In this document: piece by piece, positions 43,998-52,979 of the stretch
Layout: the number at the start of each line of letters is the position of its first letter
Position numbering within the stretch: the stretch's first letter is position 1
Assembly: GCF_016863335.1 (NCBI RefSeq)
Contig: NZ_BOOR01000025.1
Location: 1 to 64,000 of the forward strand
DNA from: Planotetraspora thailandica
GTDB taxonomy: Bacteria; Actinomycetota; Actinomycetes; Streptosporangiales; Streptosporangiaceae
Direction: 5' to 3'
DNA: 64,000 nucleotides
Notes under the pieces: model-generated
Told to the model about the DNA's origin: nothing
The model's input: the letters and a program-made list of their open reading frames with translations, nothing else
The model's database searches: none
Translations under genes and position numbers: made by a program

Positions 43998-44579
43998 ATG
44001 CGCGCCCATCTGCCCTTACGGCTCGTGCGGTCGGCAGCCTTCACCGTCGTCTGCGTGCTGCTCGCCGTGGCGGCGCACGTGTTCTCCGGCGGAGCCCGCC
44101 CGGCGCCGCAGGCGCTCGCCGCGGGCGGCCTGATCGTCATAGCCGCCGCGACCGCCCTGGCGGGAAGGGAGCGCCCTCCGGCCGCCGTCATGGGGCTGCT
44201 CGTCGCCGCCCAGGTGATGCTGCACCAGCTGTTCGCCGTGTCCGGGCAGGCGCATCCGGCCACGGTGATCCACCGGCACGGCAGCGGGCTGAGCGAGGGC
44301 CTGGGCATGGCGCTGGCCCATCTGACCGCGGCGACGATCACCGGCTGGTGGCTCGCCCAGGGGGAGGCCGCGCTCTGGTCGGTCCTGCGCCGAGCGGGCG
44401 ACCAGGCCGCGCACCGGCTGTCGGCCGTCTTCCGCCCCGCTGCGATCACGGGCCGCCCCGCCTCATCGAGGACGACGCCCGCGCCGCCGGCCTGGCCGTA
44501 CGAGGGGGCCGGACGTGGCGAGGCGCTGAGGCATGCGGTCATCCGGCGCGGGCCTCCCGTGGTCTCCTCCGCCCGCTGA
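43998..44579 (+). CDS. Membrane protein next to copC, unknown function
   Basis: This 193-residue protein has about four hydrophobic helices (about 8-135) and a loop with several His (HQLF, HPATVIHRHG), followed by a polar, Pro/Arg-rich tail. Its position 84 bp upstream of copC on the same strand suggests a role in copper handling at the membrane, but this is an inference. The ATG at 43998 gives the best N-terminus (MRAHLPLRLVRSAAF). Confidence 0.65.
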   Translation: MRAHLPLRLVRSAAFTVVCVLLAVAAHVFSGGARPAPQALAAGGLIVIAAATALAGRERPPAAVMGLLVAAQVMLHQLFAVSGQAHPATVIHRHGSGLSEGLGMALAHLTAATITGWWLAQGEAALWSVLRRAGDQAAHRLSAVFRPAAITGRPASSRTTPAPPAWPYEGAGRGEALRHAVIRRGPPVVSSAR

Positions 44580-44663
44580 CCGTCGGAACTCCGGAGGTGG
44601 CGGGCGCATGCCCGCACCGGGCGCCGCTCGCGGCGGCCACAGTCTCTGTTTGGAGTTGGTCTC

Positions 44664-45245
44664 ATGAAGTTCTCCGCCGTCAAGGCGTTGCTCGTCGTCT
44701 GCCTGGGAGGCGCGCTGGTGGGAGCCTTCGCCGCTCCCGCGCTCGCCCACGACAGCCTGGAGGGCAGCACGCCCGCCAAGAACTCCGTCGTCTCGTCGCT
44801 CGACCAGATCGAGTTGCGGTTCAGCGCGCACGTGTCGTTTCCCGTGGTGATCCTCCACGATGCTGCCGGGCGCAGGTTCGAGTCCGGAGCGGCGCGCGTG
44901 GACGGCCAGAAGGTGTACGAGAAGGTCGCCGGGCCGCTGCCCTCTGGGAACTACGTCATCGCGTGGCGGATCGTCTCCTCCGACGGTCACCCCGTCGAAG
45001 GGGAGATCCCGTTCACCGTGCAGGCGGCCTCCGGAGGCGCCCCGGCGGCGTCTCCTGCGGCAACTCCTGTGGCATCGCCCGCCGCCGCCACCGCCCCGGC
45101 CGCGAACTCGGGCTCCGGCGGCGACCTGGGCTCAGGGGTGTCCGTGCTGGTGTGGGGCGGCGTCGCGCTCGTCGTGATCGCGGTGATCGCGGCCCTGTTC
45201 GGGCGGCGCGGGAAGAAGGCGTCCGGCGGGCACGACGCGGCCTGA
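44664..45245 (+). CDS. copC: Copper resistance protein CopC-like
   Basis: This 193-residue exported protein has a signal peptide (1-28) that leaves His29 as the mature N-terminal residue (AHDSLEGSTPAKNS), as in copper-binding CopC. The CopC beta-barrel (29-120) includes SDGHPVEGEIPFTV, where the second His and Asp may bind Cu(II). An Ala/Pro linker (about 122-152) and a C-terminal transmembrane helix follow, with a basic tail. It probably binds copper outside the membrane. Confidence 0.93.
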   Translation: MKFSAVKALLVVCLGGALVGAFAAPALAHDSLEGSTPAKNSVVSSLDQIELRFSAHVSFPVVILHDAAGRRFESGAARVDGQKVYEKVAGPLPSGNYVIAWRIVSSDGHPVEGEIPFTVQAASGGAPAASPAATPVASPAAATAPAANSGSGGDLGSGVSVLVWGGVALVVIAVIAALFGRRGKKASGGHDAA

Positions 45246-45415
45246 CGCGAGGGGCCGGAGGGGCCGGTGAGCCGCCGTACGACCGGTGATCGGCGACCGG
45301 CCGGAGCGCCGGGCTCACCGGGCCCCTCCACAGTCCAGGGCGGATGCGGGCCGGCAGGGCCGTCGGCCCGGCCTCCGCCGCACCAGCACCCGATCTGAAC
45401 TGTCAGGCGCAGTTA

Positions 45416-45426
45416 ACATTGGATGT
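45416..45426. promoter_or_regulatory. Palindromic operator copy (ACATTGGATGT)
   Basis: It matches the 11-bp palindrome ACATC(C/G)GATGT at 10 of 11 positions and lies in the spacer upstream of the ThuA gene. Confidence 0.5.
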
Positions 45427-45568
45427 TTTCGTGCGTCAATAGACCTCTTAGCTGCCTCCGTGTGCGCAGGATCGGTCCAGCAAGTTTTCAGAAACCGGTC
45501 CAACGCGCCTATCAGCGGAGATTTTTGTCGCGGTCGGGCCGGAACCTCTACGGTCTCAATCTCCCAAC

Positions 45569-45579
45569 ACATCCGATGT
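45569..45579. promoter_or_regulatory. Palindromic operator copy (ACATCCGATGT)
   Basis: A perfect copy of the 11-bp palindrome ACATC(C/G)GATGT, 216 bp upstream of the ThuA gene start. Flanking bases (CAAC and ATG) resemble those at 51475. Confidence 0.65.
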
Positions 45580-45794
45580 ATGTGGATCGAGGGTCCGGCG
45601 TCCAGGGGTATCTGGGCGCTCCCCGAGAGGAATATTGACGCTTTCGTCGCCGTGTGCCAGCCTTTCGTCGACGGCGACAAAAGTCCCTCTTTCACCAGGT
45701 GCGGCGGCGCGCTCCTCTTCATTCTGAAGGAGAACCGCATGCGCCCACGTGTCCTCGGTCCCGGCCCCTCCCACGCAGGTTGAGGAGGCCGGTC

Positions 45795-47912
45795 ATGCGG
45801 ACGATCATCCGAGGTCTTCTCGCGCTCGTCGTCGCGGCGGCGGCCCTCACGGCCGTGCCGGCGACGACCCTGGCCGCCCCGCTGACCAAGATCCTCGTCT
45901 TCTCCAAGACGGCGGGATTCCGGCACTCCTCCATCCCGAACGGCATCGCCGCCGTCCAGCAGCTCGGCGCCGCGAACGGGTTCGCGGTGGTCGCCACCGA
46001 GGACGCCGGGGCCTTCACCACCGCCAACCTGGCGCAGTATCAGGCGGTGGTGTGGCTGTCGACGACCGGCGACGTGCTCAACGACGCCCAGCAGGCCGCT
46101 TTCCAGTCCTACATCGCGTCCGGCGGGGGCTACGTCGGCGTGCACGCCGCGGCCGACACCGAGTACGACTGGCCGTGGTACGGCGGGCTGGTCGGTGCCT
46201 GGTTCGCCTCGCACCCGGCCACCCAGCAGGCCACGATCCGGGTCGAGGACCGGGCCAACGCGTCCACCGCGCACCTGCCGCAGACCTGGACGCGCACCGA
46301 CGAGTGGTACAACTACCGCACCAACCCCCGGACCGGTGTGAAGGTGCTGGCCGGCCTGGACGAGTCGTCCTACTCCGGCGGTGCCATGGGTGGCGATCAC
46401 CCCATCACCTGGTGCCACGACTACATGGGCGGCCGGGCCTGGTACACCGGCCTCGGCCATACCGAGGAGTCCTACGCCGACCCCAACTTCACCAGGATGC
46501 TGCTCGGCGGCATCCAGATCGCCTCCCGCGCCAAGCCGGCCGACTGCCGTCCCGAGACCGGCTACACCCCGCTGTTCGACGGCAGTCAGGCGAGCTTCAA
46601 CCGCTGGCGCATGGCCGGCCCCGGCGGCTTCACCCTGGCCGACGGCACGCTGACCTCGTTCGGCGGCATGGGCCTGCTCTGGTATCCGGTGAACACCTTC
46701 TCCAACTACTCGCTCAAGCTCGACTGGATGATGCCGGGCGACGACAACGGCGGCGTGTTCATCGGCTTCCCCGACCCGCAGGGTGACCCATGGAAGCCTG
46801 TCGACCAGGGGCACGAGATCCAGATCGACGCCTCCGACGCCGACCCCACGCGTACGACCGGCAGCGTCTACAGCTTCAAGGCGCCCGACACCGCCCTGCG
46901 CGCGGCCAACCTCAGCCCGCCGGGCTCGTGGAACACCTACGAGATCGCCGTGCACGGCCAGCATGTCGAGATCTTCCTCAACGGCATCAAGATCAACGAC
47001 TACACGAGCACGCGCGCCATCGCGAACGGCTACATCGGCGTGCAGAACGACGGCGACGGAGCCGACATCAGCTACCGCAACATCCGGATCAAGGGGGACG
47101 GCGGCCCGCCACCCGCCGCCGACCTCGCCCAGGGCCGTCCGACGGCGACCTCCAGCGTGCAGAGCGGCAGCACGCTGACCGGAGCGCTCGCCGTGGACGG
47201 CAACGCCGCCACGCGTTGGGGCAGCGCGTTTTCCGATCCGCAGTGGATCACGGTGGATCTGGGCGCGTCGTACACGCTGAACCGGGTGCGGTTGAATTGG
47301 GAGGCCGCGTACGGCCGGGCGTACCAGATTCAGACGTCTCCGGACAATGCGATGTGGACGACCGTGTACTCGACCACGTCCGGTGACGGCGGCGTCGACG
47401 ACGTGACTGTCAGCGGCACCGGCAGATACGTCCGCATCTACGGCACCCAGCGCGGCCTCACGCAGTACGGATACTCGCTGTGGGACCTCAACGTCTACGG
47501 GACGCCCGCCGGCACGAACCCCGCCCTGCTGTCCCAGGGCCGCCCGACGGCCACCTCCAGCGTCGAGACCGGCAACGTGCTGGTCGGGGCGAACGCCGTC
47601 GACGGGAACACGGCGACCCGGTGGGGGAGCGCGTATTCGGATCCGCAGTGGATCTCGGTCGACCTCGGCTCGTCGCGCTCGATCAGCCGCGTGGTGCTGA
47701 ACTGGGAGGCCGCGTACGGCAAGGCGTACCAGGTGCAGACGTCTCCGGACAACGCGACGTGGACGACCGTGTACTCGACCACGACGGGTGACGGGGGCAT
47801 CGACGACCTCGCCGTCTCCGGCACCGGCAGATACGTCCGCGTCTACGGCACCCAGCGGGGGCTGACGCCGTACGGCTACTCGCTCTGGGAGTTCCAGGTC
47901 TACGGCACCTGA
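45795..47912 (+). CDS. Secreted ThuA + DUF1080 + two discoidin domains
   Basis: This 705-residue exported protein has a signal peptide (1-28), a ThuA glutamine-amidotransferase-like domain (about 31-245, AGFRHSSIPNGIAAVQQLGA and GGDHPITWCHDYM), a DUF1080/3-keto-disaccharide-hydrolase-like lectin fold (about 258-430) and two F5/8-type-C discoidin domains (about 442-570 and 577-705). It probably binds and acts on plant or microbial polysaccharide outside the cell. Its start has a GAGGAGG site. The next gene is a PQQ-type dehydrogenase, and the two discoidin pairs are nearly identical at DNA level. Confidence 0.88.
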   Translation: MRTIIRGLLALVVAAAALTAVPATTLAAPLTKILVFSKTAGFRHSSIPNGIAAVQQLGAANGFAVVATEDAGAFTTANLAQYQAVVWLSTTGDVLNDAQQAAFQSYIASGGGYVGVHAAADTEYDWPWYGGLVGAWFASHPATQQATIRVEDRANASTAHLPQTWTRTDEWYNYRTNPRTGVKVLAGLDESSYSGGAMGGDHPITWCHDYMGGRAWYTGLGHTEESYADPNFTRMLLGGIQIASRAKPADCRPETGYTPLFDGSQASFNRWRMAGPGGFTLADGTLTSFGGMGLLWYPVNTFSNYSLKLDWMMPGDDNGGVFIGFPDPQGDPWKPVDQGHEIQIDASDADPTRTTGSVYSFKAPDTALRAANLSPPGSWNTYEIAVHGQHVEIFLNGIKINDYTSTRAIANGYIGVQNDGDGADISYRNIRIKGDGGPPPAADLAQGRPTATSSVQSGSTLTGALAVDGNAATRWGSAFSDPQWITVDLGASYTLNRVRLNWEAAYGRAYQIQTSPDNAMWTTVYSTTSGDGGVDDVTVSGTGRYVRIYGTQRGLTQYGYSLWDLNVYGTPAGTNPALLSQGRPTATSSVETGNVLVGANAVDGNTATRWGSAYSDPQWISVDLGSSRSISRVVLNWEAAYGKAYQVQTSPDNATWTTVYSTTTGDGGIDDLAVSGTGRYVRVYGTQRGLTPYGYSLWEFQVYGT

Positions 47913-47940
47913 ACCACGGCGCCACGACGCACGCCCCAGG

Positions 47941-47971
47941 GGGCTCCAGGTCTGCCGCGGACCTGGAGCCC
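47941..47971 (+). terminator. Hairpin after the ThuA gene
   Basis: The 12-bp arms 47941-47952 and 47960-47971 pair perfectly with a 7-nt loop. It lies in the 107-bp gap before the dehydrogenase gene and may reduce read-through or stabilise the upstream mRNA. Confidence 0.55.
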
Positions 47972-48019
47972 TCCCGGAACCACGACGCACTCCCGCCTCC
48001 GCACCCCTCAGGAGACCTC

Positions 48020-51000
48020 GTGTTCGGTTTCGCGCGCCTTCGGACCGCCGTAGGCGCCCTCATCCTCACGCTCGCCGCCACCGCACTCGCGGGGGCGACC
48101 GCCCCGGCGGCGCTTGCCGCCCCACCGCCGACGAGCGGCTTCGAGAAGGTCAAACTGGACGGCGGGCTGTCCATGGGCGAGCCCATCGAGCTGTCGGTCC
48201 TCCCGGACGGCAAGGTCCTCTACATCAACCGGGGCAGCACCTCGGGCGGCGGCCAGGTCCGCCTGTACAACCCCGCGACCAAGTCCACGACGGTCGCCCT
48301 GACCCTCCAGCTCGACGCCCGGTTCGAGGACGGGCTGATCGGCATCACGATCCACCCGCGGTTCGCGACCAACCACTGGGTGTACCTCTTCTACTCGCCG
48401 CAGGCGACGCCGCTGGTCAACCGGATCTCCCGGTTCACCTTCAACACCACGGCGAACGTGCTCGACCCGGCCAGCGAGGACATGATCATCGAGTGGCCGA
48501 CCGAGCGCGACCTGTGCTGCCACTCGGCCGGGTCGATGACGTGGGACTCATCCGAAAACCTCTATTTCGCGGTGGGCGACAACACCAACTCGGGCGGCGA
48601 CTCGGCGGGCATGGCCCCCGTCGACGAGCGCACGAGCCGCAACCCGCAGTACGACGCGCAGCGCACGTCGGGCAACACCAACGACCTGCGCGGCAAGATC
48701 AACCGCATTCATCCGGAGAACAACGGCACCTACACGATCCCGGCCGGCAACCTCTTCCCTCCGGGCACCGCGCGGACCCGTCCCGAGATCTACGTCATGG
48801 GCCTGCGCAACCCGTACCGGATCTGGGTCGACAAGAAGGCGAACGACACCCTCTACTGGGGCGAGGTCGGGCCGGACGCCGGGGCGACCATCCCCAACCG
48901 GGGCCCCGCCGCCTACGACGAGTTCAACCGGGCGACCGGGCCCGGCAACTTCGGCTGGCCGTACTGCGGCGGCCCCAACGTCGCCTACAACGACTGGGAC
49001 TTCGCGGCCAACGCGCCGCGCGGCTGGTTCCCCTGCGGCGGCTCGACCGGGCCGGTGAACGACTCGCCGCGTAACACCGGCCTCCAGCAGCTCCCGCCCG
49101 CCAAGCCCGCCCTCGTGTGGGAGCAGCACGGCGGCAGCAAGGAGTGGCCGGCTCTGGACAACCCCGGCGGATGCGGCTCGCCCAACCACACCGAGGTCTA
49201 CCACTACGACCCGAACCTGGTGTCCGACGTGAAGTGGCCCGCCTATTACGACAACAAGTGGCTCATCTCCGAGTACTGCCGCAACTGGATCAAGGAGGTC
49301 CAGTTCGACAACGGCAACCCGGCCACGGGCAACCCGGCCGTCATCGAGCCCGTGCTCGCGGGGATGAACCTCGTCCACCCGATCGACATGGAGTTCGGCC
49401 CCGACGGCTCGCTCTACCTGCTCGAATACGGCAGCGGCTACTTCTCGGGCGCGGCCGACGCCGGCCTCTACAAAATCAACTACGTCCAGGGCGGGCGCTC
49501 GCCGGTCGCCGTCGCGGCGGTCAGCAGGGACAACGGCCTCGCGCCGCTCGCGGTGACGTTCTCCGGCGCCGGGTCATCCGACCCCGACGGCGACACGATC
49601 ACCTACGCCTGGGACTTCGACGACAACGGCACCGTGGACTCGACCGCCGCGGGCCCCTCGTACACGTACACGACGGCCGGGGACAAACGCGCGCGTCTGA
49701 CCGTACGGGATCCGGCGGGCCACACCGGCACGACCGTCGTCCCGGTCGTGGTGGGCAACGAGCGTCCGTCGGTCACGCTGGGCGGCATCCCGGCGGGAGG
49801 CATGTTCGGCTGGGGTGAGGACCTGACCTCGACCGCGAGTGCGACCGACCCGCAGGACGGTTCCGTGGCCTGCGGCGGCGTTGTCATCCGGGCGGCGCTC
49901 GGGCACCAGGAGCACGCCCACGAGGAGGGTCAGGGCACCGGCTGCGGCTTCACGGTCAACACCGGGCCCATCCATGCCGGCCTGGACGCGGTGCAGTTCT
50001 TCGTGCTGCGCGCCTCCTACACCGACCGCGGCGCGCCCGGCACGGTCGCGCTGACGGGGGAGAAGGAGATCACGGTCTGGCCGAAGCAGTGGCAGGCCGA
50101 GCACTACGTGCAGCTGAGCGGCCCCCGGGTCGTCGACCAGGCCGCTGCGGAGGGCGGCAGACGGCTCGGCGACATCCAGAGCGGCGAATGGGTCAGGCAC
50201 CACGCGGTCAGCCTCAAGGGCATCAGCGGGGTGAAGGTCCGCGTGTCCTCCGCGAACGCCGGCGGCACGCTGTCGTTCCGGTACGACTCGGTGGCCGGTC
50301 CCGAGGTGGCGCGCGTCGCCGTCCCCGGCACCGGCGGCTGGGACAACTACGTCGAGCTGACCGCGCCGGTGACCCGTCCGGACGACGGCACGCACGACCT
50401 CTACCTGGTGTTCACCGGCACCGGGACGAATGCGCTGTTCGACCTGGACAGCTACACCTTCACCGGGGCCGGGGTGAGCACGCCGCCGGCCACTTCGAGC
50501 GACCTGGCGCAGGGCCGCGCGACGGCGACGTCCAGCGTGGAGCCGGACAACGGGCGTGTGGGCTCCCTGGCCGTGGACGGCAACGCCGCCACCCGGTGGA
50601 GCAGTGCGTATTCCGATCCGCAGTGGATCTCGGTGGATTTGGGCGCGTCGTACACGCTGAACCGGGTGCGGTTGAACTGGGAGGCGGCGTACGGCCGGGC
50701 CTACCAGATCCAGATATCTCCGGACAATGCGACGTGGGCGACCGTGTACTCCACCGCGTCCGGTGACGGCGGCGTCGACGACCTGGTGGTGTCCGGCACC
50801 GGTCGTTACGTCCGGATGTACGGCACGCAACGCGGGCTCCCGCAGTACGGCTATTCACTGTGGGACTTCAACGTGTTCGGCACTCCGGCCTCCGGGGGCG
50901 GCACGCTGCTCTCGCGTGGCCGTACGACGGCGACGTCGAGCGTGGAGACGGGCAACGTGCTGGTGGGGGCGAACGCGGTGGACGGGAACGCGGCGACCCG

Positions 51001-51292
51001 GTGGGGGAGCGCGTATTCCGATCCGCAGTGGATCTCCGTGGATCTGGGTGCGTCGCGTTCGATCAGCCGGGTGCGGTTGAACTGGGAGGCCGCGTACGGC
51101 CGGGCCTACCAGATCCAGACGTCCGCGGACAACGCGACGTGGACGACCGTGTACTCGACCACGACCGGTGACGGCGGGATCGACGACGTCACGGTCGGCG
51201 GCACCGGCAGATACGTCCGCGTGTACGGCACCCAGCGCGGGCTCCCGCAGTACGGCTACTCCCTGTGGGAGCTGGACGTGTACGGCACCTGA
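48020..51292 (+). CDS. Secreted PQQ-type sugar dehydrogenase with PKD, CBM6 and two discoidin domains
   Basis: This 1090-residue exported protein has a signal (1-34), a glucose/sorbosone dehydrogenase-like beta-propeller (about 45-485, with DGLIGITIHPRFATNHWVYL, LRNPYRIWVDKKANDTLYWG), a PKD domain (about 493-580), a short linker domain, a CBM6-like domain (about 691-816, QAEHYVQLSGPRVVDQ) and two F5/8-type-C domains (about 828-957 and 963-1090). It probably oxidises a soluble sugar or polysaccharide end. PQQ binding itself is inferred. The start is GTG at 48020 with AGGAGA upstream. Confidence 0.87.
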   Translation: MFGFARLRTAVGALILTLAATALAGATAPAALAAPPPTSGFEKVKLDGGLSMGEPIELSVLPDGKVLYINRGSTSGGGQVRLYNPATKSTTVALTLQLDARFEDGLIGITIHPRFATNHWVYLFYSPQATPLVNRISRFTFNTTANVLDPASEDMIIEWPTERDLCCHSAGSMTWDSSENLYFAVGDNTNSGGDSAGMAPVDERTSRNPQYDAQRTSGNTNDLRGKINRIHPENNGTYTIPAGNLFPPGTARTRPEIYVMGLRNPYRIWVDKKANDTLYWGEVGPDAGATIPNRGPAAYDEFNRATGPGNFGWPYCGGPNVAYNDWDFAANAPRGWFPCGGSTGPVNDSPRNTGLQQLPPAKPALVWEQHGGSKEWPALDNPGGCGSPNHTEVYHYDPNLVSDVKWPAYYDNKWLISEYCRNWIKEVQFDNGNPATGNPAVIEPVLAGMNLVHPIDMEFGPDGSLYLLEYGSGYFSGAADAGLYKINYVQGGRSPVAVAAVSRDNGLAPLAVTFSGAGSSDPDGDTITYAWDFDDNGTVDSTAAGPSYTYTTAGDKRARLTVRDPAGHTGTTVVPVVVGNERPSVTLGGIPAGGMFGWGEDLTSTASATDPQDGSVACGGVVIRAALGHQEHAHEEGQGTGCGFTVNTGPIHAGLDAVQFFVLRASYTDRGAPGTVALTGEKEITVWPKQWQAEHYVQLSGPRVVDQAAAEGGRRLGDIQSGEWVRHHAVSLKGISGVKVRVSSANAGGTLSFRYDSVAGPEVARVAVPGTGGWDNYVELTAPVTRPDDGTHDLYLVFTGTGTNALFDLDSYTFTGAGVSTPPATSSDLAQGRATATSSVEPDNGRVGSLAVDGNAATRWSSAYSDPQWISVDLGASYTLNRVRLNWEAAYGRAYQIQISPDNATWATVYSTASGDGGVDDLVVSGTGRYVRMYGTQRGLPQYGYSLWDFNVFGTPASGGGTLLSRGRTTATSSVETGNVLVGANAVDGNAATRWGSAYSDPQWISVDLGASRSISRVRLNWEAAYGRAYQIQTSADNATWTTVYSTTTGDGGIDDVTVGGTGRYVRVYGTQRGLPQYGYSLWELDVYGT

Positions 51293-51309
51293 GTCTCACG
51301 CCCGACGGA

Positions 51310-51344
51310 GGCGGGGCCGGGGAGTGTTCGATCCCGGCCCCGCC
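51310..51344 (+). terminator. Terminator after the dehydrogenase gene
   Basis: The 12-bp GC-rich arms 51310-51321 and 51333-51344 pair perfectly around an 11-nt loop, 18 bp after the stop. Confidence 0.7.
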
Positions 51345-51356
51345 CCTGACGCTGGA

Positions 51357-51367
51357 AGATCCGATGT
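51357..51367. promoter_or_regulatory. Palindromic operator copy (AGATCCGATGT)
   Basis: Matches the 11-bp palindrome at 10 of 11 positions, upstream of the sugar importer operon. Confidence 0.45.
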
Positions 51368-51409
51368 TCGGCCCTGACGCGCCGACTAACAGCAGCTCGC
51401 GCGGCCTAG

Positions 51410-51420
51410 TTATCCGATGT
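51410..51420. promoter_or_regulatory. Palindromic operator copy (TTATCCGATGT)
   Basis: Matches the 11-bp palindrome at 9 of 11 positions, 53 bp after the previous copy; the flanking ATT matches the perfect copy at 51475. Confidence 0.4.
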
Positions 51421-51474
51421 ATTCCTGCTGGAAACCTCTTGACTTGCACGCAACCAGCGGACATTCTTGGCGAA

Positions 51475-51485
51475 ACATCGGATGT
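51475..51485. promoter_or_regulatory. Palindromic operator copy (ACATCGGATGT)
   Basis: A perfect copy of the palindrome, with AAACATCGGATGTATT context very like the copy at 45569. Confidence 0.65.
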
Positions 51486-51935
51486 ATTGGAGGGCGTTGT
51501 GAAGCTGGTGTGGCCCCGTGGCATCGCGCTGGCGTGCCCGGACATGCCCACCGGTCGCTCGCAGCGGAATTTCCGAGCCTGGACCGGTTCCATGGCATCC
51601 GATGAGCGGGTGAGATACCTGGACGACGCTCCTTTTGGGGAGGATAGCCCAAAGATGTCTGCTGAGATCAGGGGCATGACGGGCGTTCGTCCGATGGATC
51701 GCTCCCACAAGAGCGGTGCCCACGACCGGACGGCGGCGCAGGCGTGAAGCTCGTCTTTCCGGAGTCGCGTGGCATTCGTTTCCCAACGTCACGGGCTGCG
51801 CCCGCTTCCCCAGCCGGGTCGGCCTCCGGACACTCCCCTCACAACCCCCGCACGGAGGGCCCGGACGGCTGAGCTCGGGCGGGGACACCTCGTGCCCCCG
51901 CTCTCCACCCCCCGATGTATGAAAGGCCAAATGGC

Positions 51936-52979
51936 ATGAGACATTTCGTCACCGCCGTGGGCGCGGCCGCGCTCGCGCTCGCGCTAGCCGCGTGCGGATC
52001 GACCAGCGAGACGCCCGCTTCGGGAGGCGGCTCCACCGCGGCCGCCGGCGGCAAGGTCGGCATCGACTTCCCCCGCGCCGACTCCGACTTCTGGAACAGC
52101 TACAACAAGTACGTCCCGGAGATGGGCAAGGAGCTCGGCGTCGACCTGATGCCGCCGACCAACTCCCAGAACGACATCGCCAAGCTGGTGGCCAACACCC
52201 AGGCGCTGGTCAGCCAGGGCGCGAAGGCCATTGTCATGGCCCCGCAGGACACGGGCGCGATCGCGTCGACCCTGCAGTCGCTCGACCAGAAGAAGATCCC
52301 CGTCGTCTCGGTGGACACCCGCCCGGACACCGGCAAGGTCTACATGGTCGTCCGCGCCGACAACCGCGCGTACGGCCAGAAGGCGTGCGAGTTCCTCGGC
52401 GAGAAGCTCGGCGGCAAGGGCAAGGTCGTCGAGCTGATGGGCGCGCTGTCGTCGGTCAACGGACGTGACCGCGCCGAGGCGTTCCGCGAGTGCATGAAGA
52501 CCAAGTTCCCCGGGATCACGGTCTTCGAGGAGCCCACCGAGTGGGACGGCACCAAGGCCGCGTCCATGCTGCAGACCCGCCTTGAGCAGAACCCGGACAT
52601 CAAGGGCATCTACATGCACGCGGGCGGTGTGCACCTGGCTCCGACCCTGCAGGTGCTCAAGGCGAAGAACCTGCTGGTTCCGCCGACCGACCCCAAGCAC
52701 ATCTTCGTGGTGTCCAACGACGGCATCCCGCAGGAGTTCGCCGCGATCCGCGACGGCCAGATCGACGCGACCGTCTCGCAGCCGGCCGACCTCTACGCGA
52801 AGTACGCGCTCTTCTACGCCAAGGCCGCGGTCGAGGGCAAGACCTTCCAGCCCGGCCCGACCGACCACGACAGCAACATCATCCAGCTCCCCAACGGCCT
52901 GGAGGACCAGCTTCCGGCCCCGCTGGTGACCAAGGACAACGTGGACGACCCCAGCCTCTGGGGCAACCAGGTCAAGTAA
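51936..52979 (+). CDS. Ribose-type ABC transporter sugar-binding lipoprotein
   Basis: This 347-residue protein has a lipoprotein signal ending at Cys20 (ALALAAC) and a type-I periplasmic-binding fold (peripla_BP_4), with GKVGIDFPRADSDFWNSYNK and later AIVMAPQDTGAIAS and HIFVVSNDGIPQEF. It catches a sugar outside the cell and hands it to the permease. The ATG at 51936 is placed before MRHFVTAV with GAAAGG upstream. The stop overlaps the next start by one base (TAATG). The sugar is unknown. Neighbouring secreted enzymes suggest a plant or microbial polysaccharide product. Confidence 0.92.
   Translation: MRHFVTAVGAAALALALAACGSTSETPASGGGSTAAAGGKVGIDFPRADSDFWNSYNKYVPEMGKELGVDLMPPTNSQNDIAKLVANTQALVSQGAKAIVMAPQDTGAIASTLQSLDQKKIPVVSVDTRPDTGKVYMVVRADNRAYGQKACEFLGEKLGGKGKVVELMGALSSVNGRDRAEAFRECMKTKFPGITVFEEPTEWDGTKAASMLQTRLEQNPDIKGIYMHAGGVHLAPTLQVLKAKNLLVPPTDPKHIFVVSNDGIPQEFAAIRDGQIDATVSQPADLYAKYALFYAKAAVEGKTFQPGPTDHDSNIIQLPNGLEDQLPAPLVTKDNVDDPSLWGNQVK

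Larger units (their letters stand above)
45246..45794. other. 549-bp spacer with two copies of the ACATC(C/G)GATGT palindrome
   Basis: The spacer before the ThuA-domain gene holds two palindrome copies (45416-45426, 45569-45579) and the ribosome-binding site GAGGAGG before ATG 45795. Short frames here have no family support. It probably holds the promoter of the ThuA and dehydrogenase genes. Confidence 0.6.
51293..51935. other. 643-bp spacer with terminator and operator cluster
   Basis: The region holds the dehydrogenase terminator, three copies of the ACATC(C/G)GATGT palindrome (51357, 51410, 51475) and the leader of the sugar importer. A 160-residue frame (51265-51747) crosses the operators and shows no family motif. 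I see no gene here. Confidence 0.6.

Noticed and set aside
45315-47990. 891-residue frame antisense to the ThuA gene
   Set aside because: It mirrors the discoidin repeats on the other strand and has no recognised domain.
51265-51747. 160-residue frame before the sugar importer
   Set aside because: It overlaps the end of the dehydrogenase gene, the terminator and the operator cluster, and shows no domain.
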